Source: Shinisaurus crocodilurus (lineage: Eukaryota > Chordata > Lepidosauria > Squamata > Shinisauridae). Taken from it: 64,000 nt of DNA. The translations under genes and the position numbers were made by a program. Within the stretch, counting starts at the first letter, position 1, and each line of letters starts with the position of its first letter. Below are positions 9,640 through 19,893 of the stretch, piece by piece. The stretch covers positions 23,710,051 to 23,774,050 of the forward strand of contig CM037880.1 of the NCBI GenBank assembly GCA_021292165.1, read 5' to 3'. A model generated the notes under the pieces. It made no database searches, had not been told where the DNA came from, and saw only the letters and a program-made list of their open reading frames with translations.

Positions 9640-10288
9640 AGGTTTTCCCACCAGACTTCCATAGAGGAAGGAGAAGTTAACATGTGAAATAAGCTATTCC
9701 AAAAATGTGTACAACTTTACGGCGGGGGGAGGGTCTGTGTGTGGACAACTAAAGATTCACTGCAGAGAAAACCCATCTGTTGAGAGTTAATACAGAGACA
9801 CACAAAAGCAAAAAGCTAGGGATGTGATTGTAAATCCACCTTCCTGCATAGCCATTAATTGATTTAAAAACCTGTTGCAAGCACATTTAAAATTGCATTT
9901 CTGTCATTCATGCATGCATACACCAGGAGTGGGAGAGCGACTCAAAAGTGATTTAAGTGCCACACGTGAAATTTGGCTGAGGTTAATGCAGCTAACTTTC
10001 TAATAATTGTGCTTAGGACCACAGCTGTTGTTGTCATTACAGGCATTCTGAGATGGTAATGATAATTTAAAATACTGTGCTTTTGCTTACTTGAAAGAGG
10101 CACAGATCTTAGGTATTAATATTAATTTGTTCCAGAAATGCTGCTCAGAATTCTCCACACCATCTTCTTTGCCATGTTATAACCTTACCCAGAAATACCA
10201 ACGGCTGTGACCAACGCACAGATGACAACAGTATGATGATTACAACTCAGCATGTAGTGGAAATATAATAAGATGCAACATGCGCTTG
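9640..10288. other. Unannotated single-copy stretch
   Basis: I see no gene or named repeat. The composition is ordinary and AT-rich, with a short G-rich patch near 9721-9731. Confidence 0.45.
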
Positions 10289-10472
10289 TGGGGGAGCTAT
10301 TGCTCAGTAGCAGAGCACATGCCTTGCATGCAAAATGTTCGAAGTCCCCAGAATCTCCAGGTAGTGCTGGGAAAAGCCCCTACCTGGGAGCCTGGAGAGT
10401 CACTGCCGGTCAGTGCAGGTGCCACTGAGTAAGATGGACCCGCAGTCTAGCTCAGTATAATGCAGCGTCATA
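10289..10472 (+). mobile_element. tRNA-derived SINE (squamate type)
   Basis: GGGGGAGCTATTGCTCAGTA and GCAGAGCACATGCCTTGCAT form a tRNA-like head with a degraded B box (TGTTCGAAGTCCCC). CTGGAGAGTCACTGCCGGTC and CTCAGTATAATGCAGCGTCA are the body and 3' part seen in a family widespread in lizard and snake genomes. The pogo-like MITE begins at the TA that ends this SINE, so it inserted into or beside it. A second member lies at 33277-33585. Confidence 0.75.
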
Positions 10473-10725
10473 TACAGTAATACCTTGGATTGCAAGTAAC
10501 TTGGTCTGAGAGCGTTTTGCAAGACGAGCAAATTTTTTAAATAAATTTTGACTTGATAAACAAGCAAGGTCTTGCAATACAAGTTGTAGGGATGTAACTG
10601 CTCGCCTCAAGCGGGCGTAGCGGGCCGAAATCAGCCCCACTCACGCCCGCCAGAGACTCGCTTTGATATAAGAGTGTTTTGGATTGCAAGCATGGTTCCG
10701 GAACGAATTATGCTTGCAGTCCAAG
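10473..10725 (+). mobile_element. Tigger/pogo-like MITE E, interrupted copy
   Basis: The element starts after TA with CAGTAATACCTTGGATTGCA and AGTAACTTGG. The right half TTTGATATAAGAGTGTTTTG and GGAACGAATTATGCTTGCAG matches the intact copy at 24451-24704. A 74-bp piece of a GC-rich foldback element (10587-10660) interrupts it, and its right TIR is replaced at 10726 by the start of another copy of that GC-rich element. Confidence 0.8.
10587..10660 (+). mobile_element. GC-rich hAT-like foldback element B, terminal fragment
   Basis: TAGGGATGTAACTGCTCGCC starts the fragment. It continues as GGGCGTAGCGGGCCGAAATC and AGCCCCACTCACGCCCGCC, and stops where pogo-like sequence resumes. It matches, in inverse, the right end of the next copy (11055-11130). 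It is a solo terminal repeat. Confidence 0.7.
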
Positions 10726-10726
10726 A

Positions 10727-11130
10727 TAGGGATGTAACTGGTGGCTCACGCGGGCACGAGTGGGACCGAACTCGGCCCCGCTCATGCCCGCACGAGGCTT
10801 GCGCAGGCCTACCTGTGGGCGTCCGGCGGCTCCCCGGCTCAGCTCTCCGCACTGCCCGCGCTGCCTATGCTGGTCCCATCGCGTCACTTCTGGCAGACCC
10901 TGTTGCCCTGGTTTCTCCACAAAAAACATAGCGCAGGGGTCCAGCGCACCGGCGCAGGGTCCCGTTGTATCAATTCTGGCCTGCTGGAAGTGACGCGCTG
11001 GGACCAGCGTGGGAGGCGCGGGAGGCTCACCGCGGAGAGGCGAGCCACCCCAGGGACCAGGTAAGTCCCCGCGAGCCTCCAGCGGGCGTGAGCAGGGCCG
11101 ATTTCAGCCCACTATGCCCGCCGTGAGGCA
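10727..11130 (+). mobile_element. GC-rich hAT-like foldback element B, copy 2
   Basis: It begins TAGGGATGTAACTGGTGGCT. The interior carries GGTCCCATCGCGTCACTTCT at 10872-10891 and, facing it, GGAAGTGACGCGCTGGGACC at 10986-11005, so the element is a foldback with paired ETS/CRE-like words. The right arm GCGGGCGTGAGCAGGGCCGA is the inverse of the solo fragment at 10587. It is interrupted at 11131 by another element. The expected ACATCCCT end may continue after 11570. The overlapping open frames are GC-driven artefacts. Confidence 0.7.
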
Positions 11131-11570
11131 AATCATGCATAGGGATGGGTGAATCTGTCAGTTTGTGTTTCTCTCCATTTCTCATTTTTCCAGTCTCAAG
11201 TTCAGTTCTTCTCGGACTTTGAGAATTCCTCCAGTCTTAAGTTTGGATTCATCACAAATATTGAGATTTTTTTTTAGAAAAGTTTGCATGAACATTCATA
11301 AGCATTTTTGTGCACATTTCTCCTAATATATCTATTTTGCCTAATGTACACAGTTTTTGCAAGCAAGTTTAATAATAAAATGTGTTTCTAAGGTACCCCC
11401 CCCCCAATATACACATTTTAATGTATTCTTTTATTGGAGAACTCCATTGTAAAATTCAAAGAAGTGCGAATTTTGAAGGATAACTGGGTTTTAATTTGCA
11501 TAGTGATTCGAAAGCGTGAAATTAAAGTGTGAACTGAACTAATTTCTCCCCCATCCCTTTTTGTGAGGCA
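11123..11570. mobile_element. AT-rich hAT-like element nested in element B
   Basis: GTGAGGCA occurs at 11123-11130 and again at 11563-11570. Between them lies AT-rich DNA with TAGGGATGGGTGAATCTGTC near the left end and TTTCTCCCCCATCCCT near the right, which pair as short terminal inverted repeats (AGGGATGG/CCATCCCT). The 8-bp repeat stands a few bases outside the TIRs on each side, so the true ends are uncertain. A C run lies near 11396-11405. There is no coding potential. Confidence 0.55.
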
Positions 11571-12690
11571 CTCACACTTGCATCTTTTTCCTACCAGCAA
11601 TTCTTTATTAAATGGCACGTTGTCATGTTGCAACTGTCCTGGCCAAGCTGAATCTAGCTCATTCTTCGTTTCAAAAAGGCAAGCTTCATGTTTTCTTTGA
11701 ATTCCCTCTTAATTGTATTCTTCTCTCCATCAAGGACATTACTGACAGATTAATGCCCATCTGTTACAATTCCACACACTGGATTTTCATACAATAATAT
11801 TTTTATCTTTGCCCTTCTGAGCATCAAAAGACTGAGGAAGCAGAACAAGCAGCTATATTTTTCCCTTTCTATTTTCCTTTTAAAGTTTCCAGCTTTAGAA
11901 GGTCAGAGAGTTGAGGGTTCAAAGTGTTATTCTTAACCTCAAAGTGTTGGTCACCTGGGAGCTAAGGACAGAATTGAAGAGATCAGAAGGGTGAAGTATA
12001 TACAAAATACATTGTTCCTAAAATAAGTTAAATTATTGGGTTTCTTCAACCTTGACTGTGCCCCCTACAAATAAATTGAAGTCTGCAATCCAAATGCCAT
12101 ACTAGTGGAACATTATGGCTGATTGTCAGAGTTGTTTTGATACAATTCCAAACTATGAAATGAAAGGGAAGAGTGTTGAAAGAACACTTCAGAAGAGAAA
12201 CAATTCCCTCTTGGAGACAGACAGGACTACATTACAATCCAAACTGAATATATGGAGTAGCCTGAACTATGACCAAGCACACATCGATGGCTTACCTTTT
12301 TATCTTTGTTGCATTGATTCTTCTTTCTTTTTTCTCTTCCAAAGTAGACCGTTAATAAATTGTACTGGAAAACATCAATGTTATTGGAAAACTGTACCAT
12401 ACGATAATAACTTTGTATGCAAAATGGCTGTTTAACAAGATTGTGCCCTTGAACTTCTCACATGACTGTATCAGCCACTCTCATTTACTAATGGACATTT
12501 TATGGTAGCCCACCTCTCTCCTGCCAGTTTCTCATGTCTACATTCACTAATATTTATGGTGAATATTTTACAAATGGTGTCCCTGAAATGTAGCATGCTG
12601 GAAGGCACTTTACATATGTGTGCTGTTAAGAGGTGGATGGAGAGTTGTTGTTTAAGAGAAAGATGCCTGCACATCCTGCCCTCTGCCCCA
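11571..12690. other. AT-rich single-copy DNA
   Basis: I find no gene or repeat family. The frame at 12115-12435 (106 codons) shows no domain I recognise, and its start context and codon use are unremarkable. Confidence 0.5.
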
Positions 12691-12695
12691 GAATG

Positions 12696-12846
12696 GGCTA
12701 GACCAGGGCTCTCCAACTTGGGTCCCCAGATGTTGCTGGACTACAGCTCCCAGAATCCCTTGCCATTAGCCATGCTGGCTGGGTATGCTGGGAGCTGTAG
12801 GCCAGCAACATCTGGGGACCCAAGGTTGGAGAGCCCTGGGCTAGAA
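12696..12846. mobile_element. Palindromic hAT-like MITE family C, copy 3
   Basis: The element spans 12704-12838, flanked by GGCTAGAC (12696-12703) and GGCTAGAA (12839-12846), an 8-bp duplication with one mismatch. The arms CAGGGCTCTCCAACTTGGGT and its inverse CCAAGGTTGGAGAGCCCTG make almost the whole element a hairpin. Both arms carry the CTACAGCTCCCAGAAT-type motif (12740-12758 and, reversed, 12784-12801). Confidence 0.85.
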
Positions 12847-12965
12847 AGAAGCCCTGTTCCTCAACTCTGATTGTTTGGATAGGCTGAAGTTGCTCAGTGG
12901 CTGAGGAAAGTTATTCTGAACATGGTAAGATGTACTTTTCTTTCATGATATAATATCACCTTTTT

Positions 12966-12972
<7 letters not shown>

Positions 12973-12997
<25 letters not shown>
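12973..12997 (+). repeat. (GA)n microsatellite
   Basis: Perfect AG repeat after a short A-rich tract. Confidence 0.95.
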
Positions 12998-13019
12998 AGT
13001 GGCATGACCTAAAACAGCG

Positions 13020-13212
13020 GAAACAACAAAGAGTCTTGTGGCACCTTAAAGACTAGCAAATTTATTTTGGCATAAGTTTTCATAGACAACGACCACTTCA
13101 CCAAACAGTGTCCACAAAAGCTTATGCTGAAATAAATATGTCCGTCTTTAAGGTGCCACAAGACCCTTGGTTGTATTTACTGCAACAGACTAGCATGGCT
13201 ACCCTTCTGAAA
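13020..13212. mobile_element. Palindromic element 'AGTCTTGTGGCACCTTAAAG'
   Basis: AGTCTTGTGGCACCTTAAAG near 13032 faces CTTTAAGGTGCCACAAGACC at 13146. Inside, GGCATAAGTTTTCATAGACA faces GTCCACAAAAGCTTATGCTG. A right-hand extension reads ACTGCAACAGACTAGCATGG and CTACCCTTCTGAAA. This is a common reptile (turtle and squamate) foldback repeat as I remember it; the superfamily is not assigned. A 104-codon frame through the right half is spurious. Confidence 0.75.
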
Positions 13213-13219
13213 ATGGTTA

Positions 13220-14640
13220 AAATAAGAGATAATACTAAGGGGTTGTGGGGAAAGGAGGAGGAGTGGACCTACAAGACCTACAGCAGTCCCCGCACCGCAC
13301 TACTTAACACAACTGTACTGTATACAACTGCAAGGAAATCGGTAGCCAACCCTAATCTTAAGATACACTGCATTAAAAAAATAAAAAAAAATCAGTCAGC
13401 AGTGATGAATTTAGTACAATAGATATGCTAAATTTGGTTTGCACTACACTAGTCCTATTCAATATCCTCTGTGCAGTATTATATGATTGAAACAAGCTTG
13501 TTAAAAATGCTATCAGCATATTAAAATTTCATACATTTTCAGGCAGCCAGTCTTAAAATCATTTGAGGCTTGAAAACTTTAAAGCAAATGGAAGAGTCCG
13601 CTGAACAATAAACAATCACTTCTATTTAGATTCCTAAAAGTTGCCTTTCATAGTGATCCCAGTCAAAAGGACAATACACTTCAGCTGGGATTTTTTAATA
13701 TATTTTTTAAAGGTAGCGAGTGAGGCGATTCATGATTAGATTACCTAACACTTTAATGTAAAAACAAAACTTAAAAAATGGCACTAGAACAGTATTGCCT
13801 AACTATGAAGTAAACCAGCTCCTCAACATTATGCAAAACTATCTGCAACATTTAAGTCTTTTAAGGATGCAAAATAATATCATTTATACATTTTTTTAGA
13901 AATAAACCTTTGTGCCTTGCATGGGACAGAACTTTTATCCTTAAGCTGTCAAGATGATAAAGGCATCAGCATACATTTTAAATCCCTCTGTTAGAAAGAT
14001 AGTAAATGATGTATGCAAAAGCTTAGAAGATAGCATGGGAATTTTCTTTAGTCGGTTCTTTGCCATTGAAGCAACCAACTGCAAGGAGAGAGAAAAGAAT
14101 ACTTTGCTTTCTTAAACTTATATTAATTTATGATGTGGAAGGTTAAGTGGCAAGTGAATCCAACTATGTGGGGGGAAATTCTTTAACAAAAGAACCTTTT
14201 TTTAAATTGAGAGATATGAAAAAGCTTTTCTCCTCCTTCACTTATATTGATGGACTGTGAAGGTCAAAGACAGATTGATCTACAGAGCCTAGTAAAAGTT
14301 AGAAGTAATTTAATTAGAGTTGTCCAAATCTGAAAATCTTCTAATCCACTTATAAACTTAATGCTAGAGCAAAAATGTATCTGCAGATGGCTTTAGTTGC
14401 CATATTGGTACATAATTGTAATTGAGAAATATTAAGCAAATGGTTTAATAAAGTCTTCTTTTGAAAAAATAAATCTGACATTAAAAACAAGTAGAACAAA
14501 TCAAAAGTAATATTGTGCAAGCAAAGTAATACTCAGATTTTTGTAACCCAAAGCAAATGGAAATACAACATATCACTAGAAATATATGTAATAATACACG
14601 TTCCTCAAGTTATGATTTAAACAAAACATAGAAGGTTAAT
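13220..14640. other. AT-rich apparently single-copy block
   Basis: About 1.4 kb, very AT-rich, with no repeat I can name. It ends where L2 3' sequence begins. Confidence 0.5.
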
Positions 14641-14649
14641 ACCAGCAGT

Positions 14650-16390
14650 TTGAATCGGGCCGGGAAATGGACTGGCAGCCTGGGCAGAGATGGAAAAATA
14701 TTGGCCTAATATGATCACATTGGTCAGTCCCTGTTAACAATCTTGCTGTCTTATTTGGACCAGCTGAAGTTTCTGGACCATTTTCAAAGGCAGCCCCACA
14801 TATAACGCATTGCAGTAATCCAGATGAGAGGTTACCAGAGCATGGATAACTGTAGCTAGGCTATCTCTGTCCAGATAAGAACGCAGTTGGTATATCAGCC
14901 TAAGCGGATAAAAGGTGCTCCGTGCCACTGTGCCTCTAGTGAAAATGCTGGATCCAACAGCACCCCCAAACTATGAACCTGATCCTTCAGGAGGAGTGCA
15001 ACAGGTCAACCCCTCCAGAACAGGTTGAACGTCACTCAGCTGGGCAGATGAACCACCCACGAACAGTTAGACGTGGGCGATCCGCCCAGCACCCAATTCG
15101 CGGCACACTCAGTGAGCGCTGCCGCCACATGAGCCAAGCCAGGCTGAAAGTGAATGCAGGCTGAGGCACTCGCCAGACTTCTGGGTTCCCAGCACTGTGT
15201 TGTTTACGTAGAAAATGGTGTAAGATACATTAAAAGCAGCCGCGATTTGCATGACTTGTGCAAATCACAGCCGTTTTTAATGTGTCTTACGCCATTTTCT
15301 ATGTAAACAATGCAGCGCTGGGAACCCGGAAGTCGCTCGGCTCATGAGAATGCGAATCGAGCCAGGGAAGCAGGTAGGGCAAGCGGAACTCGGGGGGTTG
15401 AGCCCAGCGAGTTCAGCAGACTTCCACCCCCCAATTGAGCTCCGCACACATCCCTACAACAGTACCTCTGTCTTTTCTGGATTGAGTCTCAGTTTATTGG
15501 CCCTCATCCAGTTCATTACAATGCCCAGGCACTGATTCCGAACAGCCACTGCCTCCCCTGAATTTGATGAAAAGCAGAGATAGAGCTGGGTATCCTCTGC
15601 ACATTGATGACACCTCAGCGCACACCTCTGGATAACCTCCCCCAGTGGTTTCATATAGATGTCGAATCACATGGGGGATAGAATAGAGCTCTCTGGAACC
15701 CCATGGCATACCTGCCAAGGAATAATCCCCCAGCACCACCTTCTGGAATTGGCCATCCAAGTAGGAGTGGAACCAATGTAATGCAGTGCCCCAAACTCCC
15801 AACCCAAGCAACCTATCCAGAAGGATACCATGGTTGATGGTATTGAAAGCCACTGAGAGGTCCAAGAGAATCAACAGGGTCACACACCCCTGTCTCTCAC
15901 TCAGCAAAGGTCATCCCACAGGGCTACCAAGGCAGTTTCCCTTCCAAAACCAGGCCTGAAGCCCAATTGAAATGGGTCTAGATGATCAGTTTCATTCAAG
16001 AGTGCCTGGAGTTGACCGCAAGCACCATGCCCAGGAAGGTGATATTGGCTACTGGCCAATAGTTGTTAAGCTCATTCAGGAAAAACATAGGCTTTTTCAG
16101 GAGTAGCCTAATGACCACCATCCCCTTCTAAAGGAGGAATTTACAACCTCCTGGACAGAGCCAGATATCCCCTCCCTATTAGATGTAATAAGCCATGAAA
16201 GGAAAGGGTCAAACACACAGGTGGTCGACCAGACTTGGCCAAGCACCTTGTCAGCATCCTCGGGCCTCAACAACTGAAATTCATCCAATAAAACTGAACC
16301 AGACAGTGCTCTGGGCACCTCTGCTAATAGAACAGCATGTATTGTGGTGGTGCTGGTGTCCAATTCATGACAGATTTGAGCAAAAAGTTC
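14650..16390 (-). mobile_element. L2-type LINE, ORF2 reverse transcriptase remnant
   Basis: Minus-strand translation gives, in LINE order: VLLAEVPRALSGSVLLDEFQ near 16.3 kb; LLILLDLSVAFNTINHGILL then DRLLGLGVWGTALHWFHSYL (RT core, 15.9-15.7 kb); a MKPLGEVI segment; and ATVIHALVTSHLDYCNALYV with GLPLKMVQKLQLVQIRQ (14.85-14.75 kb). The RT motif with the aspartate pair lies in the decayed part. Stops and frameshifts are frequent, so it is dead. A GC-rich foldback element (15068-15455) interrupts it. The 5' side ends against another such element at 16391. Confidence 0.85.
15060..15463. mobile_element. GC-rich hAT-like foldback element B inserted in L2
   Basis: The element spans 15068-15455. CGAACAGT before it and ACAACAGT after it are a decayed 8-bp duplication, and L2 sequence resumes on both sides. 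The core is a long palindrome: ACGTAGAAAATGGTGTAAGA ... GTCTTACGCCATTTTCTATG, with GCAGCCGCGATTTGCATGAC facing TGTGCAAATCACAGCCG. TTCTGGGTTCCCAGC and GCTGGGAACCCGGAAGTCGC are paired flanks. Confidence 0.8.
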
Positions 16391-16723
16391 TAGGGATGTA
16401 ACCGCTCGCCTCGGCCCTGCTCATGCCCACCCTAAGCGATCGGGCCTTACCGGTGCCTGCTCGCCTCTCTGCTTGCCTCGCCTCTCCAGAAGTGACATGC
16501 CGGGACCTGCGCTGGCGCGCCTGGACCCCAATTCTACGTATTTTCCATAGAAACCAGGGCAGCCTTAACAGCAGCCGGAAGTGACGCGATGGGACCGTCG
16601 CGGGCAGCTCGAGAAGCGCAGAGAATTACTCCATGCTGCTGAGAATCGAGTGGTGGTGGGGCGCTGCAGAGAGGTGAGGTGAGGTGAGGAGGGGCGCACC
16701 CCCCCAGGTACATGAACATCCCC
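16391..16723. mobile_element. GC-rich hAT-like foldback element B, copy 4
   Basis: TAGGGATGTAACCGCTCGCC is at the left and AGGTACATGAACATCCCC at the right; the latter is the inverse of the left end of the 57.7-kb copy. The interior has CCAGAAGTGACATGCCGGGA on the left and CCGGAAGTGACGCGATGGGA at 16575-16594. A 148-codon minus-strand frame through its right part is a by-product of GC richness, not a gene. Target duplications are not readable. Confidence 0.7.
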
Positions 16724-16724
16724 A

Positions 16725-17107
16725 GCACTGCGTGTCTCAGTATGCAAACTTTTCTCAGCGTGCTACTGAGGTTTCCACCATCTCTCTCCCCGGTCGAGAT
16801 TGCAGCAGGCCATGAACCACTCGGAAAAGCTGACAAGAGGCGTGAAGAAAAGAATATGAGAATGAGACAGACAGTAAATGGGTCTGTGAGGGGTAGAGGA
16901 GAAAGTTGCCATAGGATTGCATTCAGTTCAGTAAGGCTGTGTAATGAAAAGATTTCTAAGGGAGCAGAGCAGCTGAGCATCCATAGGATGCTGCAGAGCT
17001 CACTTTCTCTGAGTGAAGAGAGAGGTCCACCACTAGAGGCCTACGCACGGCCACCATCGTTCCACCCGTGGTGCTCCAGTAGTGGCCCTGAAAACAGGAT
17101 GGGTTGG
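16725..17107. other. Spacer between two GC-rich foldback elements
   Basis: This stretch has no named family and no convincing exon. Confidence 0.4.
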
Positions 17108-17579
17108 TAGGGATGTATGAAAAAATCGATTGGGGGTTGAAGTGGGGGTGAACTCGCCCCGCTCAAACCCCCCCCCCAAGCCCCACAGAACTTCCCTTTC
17201 CCCGGCTCAGCTCACGTTCCTCGCGAGACGAGCCGGGGAAAGGAAGTTCCTTGTCCCCGGTGCTACTCTTCCGGGTCCCCGGCGCTTTGTATTGTACGTA
17301 GAAAACGGGGAAAATCCACCTTAAAGCGGCCGTGATTTGCGTAAGTGGGGCTTAAGGTGGTTTCCCCTGTTTTCTACGTAAATTACATACGTAGAATGTA
17401 ATTCCCCGTATTTACCCAGAAGAGTAAATACCCAGAAGAGTAGCGCCGGGGACCCGGAAGTTCCACGAGCGGCTCGGCGACCACATCAGCTGGCGGTCAC
17501 CAAGCAGCACCGGAGCAATCGCGGCGGGGGAGATCAACGAGCGTCCAGTGCTCGGACGAACAGGTCAGTTTACATCCCT
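17108..17579. mobile_element. GC-rich hAT-like foldback element B, copy 5
   Basis: The ends are TAGGGATGTATGAAAAAATC and CAGTTTACATCCCT. The interior palindrome is TTGTACGTAGAAAACGGGGA ... TTTCCCCTGTTTTCTACGTA, flanked by CTACTCTTCCGGGTCCCCGG on the left and CCGGGGACCCGGAAGTTCC on the right. A short tandem duplication of TACCCAGAAGAGTA lies at 17413-17441. No exact 8-bp duplication is visible (TGGGTTGG against CCTTGGAA). Confidence 0.75.
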
Positions 17580-17859
17580 CCTTGGAAGAGTTTCAAGGAT
17601 ATGGAAGAAGAGGTTGCAGGACACTAAGACCCCCTCCCCATTCCCCCCCTCCCCAAGTCCCTAAACTATGCCATCCCTGGAGCTGGCAAATTTAATTCCT
17701 GCCCGTTGACCACAAAGTGGGAAAGATGTGGGGGGAGAAATCCCCCCACCTTCCACCCTGACCACAGCAAAAGAGCAGGGTTTAGGATTTGGTGGTAAAT
17801 CTACCACAAAATCCCCCCACCCTGCCCCATTATGATTGCTAAACCCACCACCTTTCATA

Positions 17860-18180
17860 GCACATTACCCTTACAAGTTTGTATACAAAATTCCATAGCA
17901 AAAAGATACAAACCCCCAAATTACACCTTGAAAATGAGCAGTAGCAATTAATCCGTAGTACAGCAATTAATAAAATGTGGTTTGAAATAAAGCATGTCTT
18001 AAAAGTTCTCTTAAAAATCAACAATGTTGGAGCCACATATATGTCCTGGGGGAAGTAATTCCACAAACACAGGGCCACCACCAAAAAGGACCTGTCTGTG
18101 GTACCCATCAGTCTGATATCAATGGGCCAAAGAGCAGGGGCTCCTCTCAAAGCCTAGGCAGGCTCATATAGTTGTTGGAC
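17860..18180 (-). mobile_element. L2-type LINE C-terminal fragment
   Basis: The minus-strand frame reads RLMGTTDRSFLVVALCLWNY and FPQDIYVAPTLLIFKRTFKT, the conserved end of L2 ORF2, where the pattern is FSVVAPxLWNxLP...LxxFKxxLKT. The 3' part is AT-rich and frameshifted. It may belong to the L2 that ends at 16.39 kb, but the order along the strand does not fit a single copy, so it is more likely separate. Confidence 0.7.
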
Positions 18181-18530
18181 ATGTGTCAGTTGATTCATTT
18201 CATTTCCTAGCTACCAATATATCCTGCCATTCACACACATCCCTATCTTGTCTATTAGCTTTTTTATATAGTAAAATCTTTGGGGCCCTGAATGTCACTT
18301 CTATGGATTCTACACTACAGGCACTAAAAGAATGTTAAGTGGCAGAACTTGTAGTTATTTCAGGAAAGCGCTTCATGTTTTTCAATGGTTGCCCAATCAC
18401 TTTTATTGTATAGGAAGAATCCCTCACCTTCCTAAAACTTCACGTGACCAAAGCGCTTAGACAAAGACTCCAGTTCCAGTAATATTTCTCTTTATCTGAG
18501 ATTCAACCTGTTGACACTACAGACTTAAAT
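18181..18530. other. Unannotated stretch
   Basis: I recognise no gene or repeat. Confidence 0.4.
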
Positions 18531-19215
18531 TGGTTTAACAGAAGGATGGGAAACCTCCAGCCCATGGAGCTTACCCAGCCAGCTCATGGAGGCTTGGGGT
18601 CCCTCTGCAAGTCCTGCCCAGCCCACTCCCCAAGCACCGCCCCCTGTCCGGGGGGGCTACCAGGGGCTTAGGGAGGGGCGGGGAGAGGAATCCCCTTGCT
18701 ATCTCCAATCTGTGATCAGAGATAGCGAGGGGATTCCGCCGCATGCTGCTGCCCCTCCAAATGGCATGCTTCCCATCAGGATGGAGAAGGGAACACAGGA
18801 GCACATGTTGGAGATGACAAAGGGATAACAATTGGGAGCAGGAACGGCACACTGACCATGCTTTGTTCCTGCTTCCCTGCATGTGAATTCCCCCACACAG
18901 GGAAGGCGAAAGATGACGAAAGCACACTTTTCAGCCGGTGGGTGAAAGATGAGCAAAGCGCACCCAGCCAGTCCTAGCAGGGGTTTCCGAAAGCACTGTG
19001 TCCAAGCATGCTTCACTTGTCTTTAGCCTTCCCAGGAGAAGCTCCAGCCAGATCTTCAGCTGGGGACCTAATGACATCAGGTCTGTGGCCACACACCTTG
19101 ATCTCAGGAGTGTAGCTATGCCCCCTGATGGCATTCAGCCCATGGAGGACTAGGTGGGGGGATGGGGGTCATCTAGCCCCCCCCCATCCAAAAGTAGTTC
19201 CCCACCCTGGTTTAA
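18531..19215. mobile_element. hAT-like non-autonomous element of 669 bp with 8-bp duplication
   Basis: TGGTTTAA flanks the element at 18531-18538 and 19208-19215. The ends CAGAAGGATGGGAAACCTCC and AGTAGTTCCCCACCC are imperfect inverted repeats, and AGCCCATGGAG recurs inside both ends (18559, 19138). The GC-rich interior contains a near-palindrome (CCCCTTGCTATCTCCAATC / GATCAGAGATAGCGAGGGGA). The open frames within have no similarity to transposase. The 8-bp duplication suggests hAT. Confidence 0.8.
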
Positions 19216-19304
19216 TGGTTATTCCATCTTCCAAGGTAAACTTGGAAACTGTGGTGAGAGGGAGGTCGCTAATGCCCTCTTAACAGAAAAGTCTGAGCAT
19301 CCAT

Positions 19305-19893
19305 CCATTTATTTATTTATTATTTGCATTTATTTATTGCCCATCTGGCCGGCAAACCGGCCACCCTGGGCGATGTACATAAGATAAAAACAGGATAAAA
19401 TACATTAAAACAGTATAAAATTTTAAAATCTTAGCCCACCCCGCCTGAACAGCCAAGTTTTTAGTGAGCGGCGGAAGCTCAGCAGAGAGGGGCATGGTGG
19501 AGGTCACTCGGGAGAGAGTTCCACAGTACGGGAGCCACCACGGAAAAGGCCCTCTTCCTCGTCCCGACCAGTCTAGCTGCTCTGGCTGAAGGGACAAGGA
19601 GAAGGCCGTCTGTGGCAGATCTTGTTGAGCAGCCTACTTGGTGTTGCTGGAGACGCTCCTTGAGATAGACTGGACCGGAGCCATATAGGGTTTTAAAGGT
19701 CAAAACCAACACCTTGAATTCGGCTCGGCAAGCAACTGGTAGCCAGTGCAGCTCCTTGAGCACTGGAGTGATGTGATCCCGCCGGCGGCTGCCATTAACC
19801 AGGCGAGCCGCCGTATTCTACCAGCTGTAGCTTCTGAACCGTCTTCAAGGGTAACCCCACATAGAGCGCATTACAGTAGTCTAGGCGAGTAGT
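19305..19893 (-). mobile_element. L2-type LINE 3' end
   Basis: Minus-strand translation gives MLKELHWLPVACRAEFKVLV, LTFKTLYGSGPVYLKERLQQ and then RKRAFSVVAPVLWNSLPSDL. These are the conserved last motifs of L2 ORF2, the LHWLPV...FK box and the FSVVAPxLWN box. The 3' UTR runs to the plus-strand TTTATTTATTTATTATTTGC tract at about 19309. It is 5'-truncated at the TCTAGGCGAGTAG junction. This is a well-kept copy. Confidence 0.88.

Noticed and set aside
16534..16980. 148-codon minus-strand frame, longest class in the window
   Set aside because: It lies largely in a GC-rich foldback transposon where stop codons are rare by composition; it has no recognisable domain and no neighbouring exon signals.
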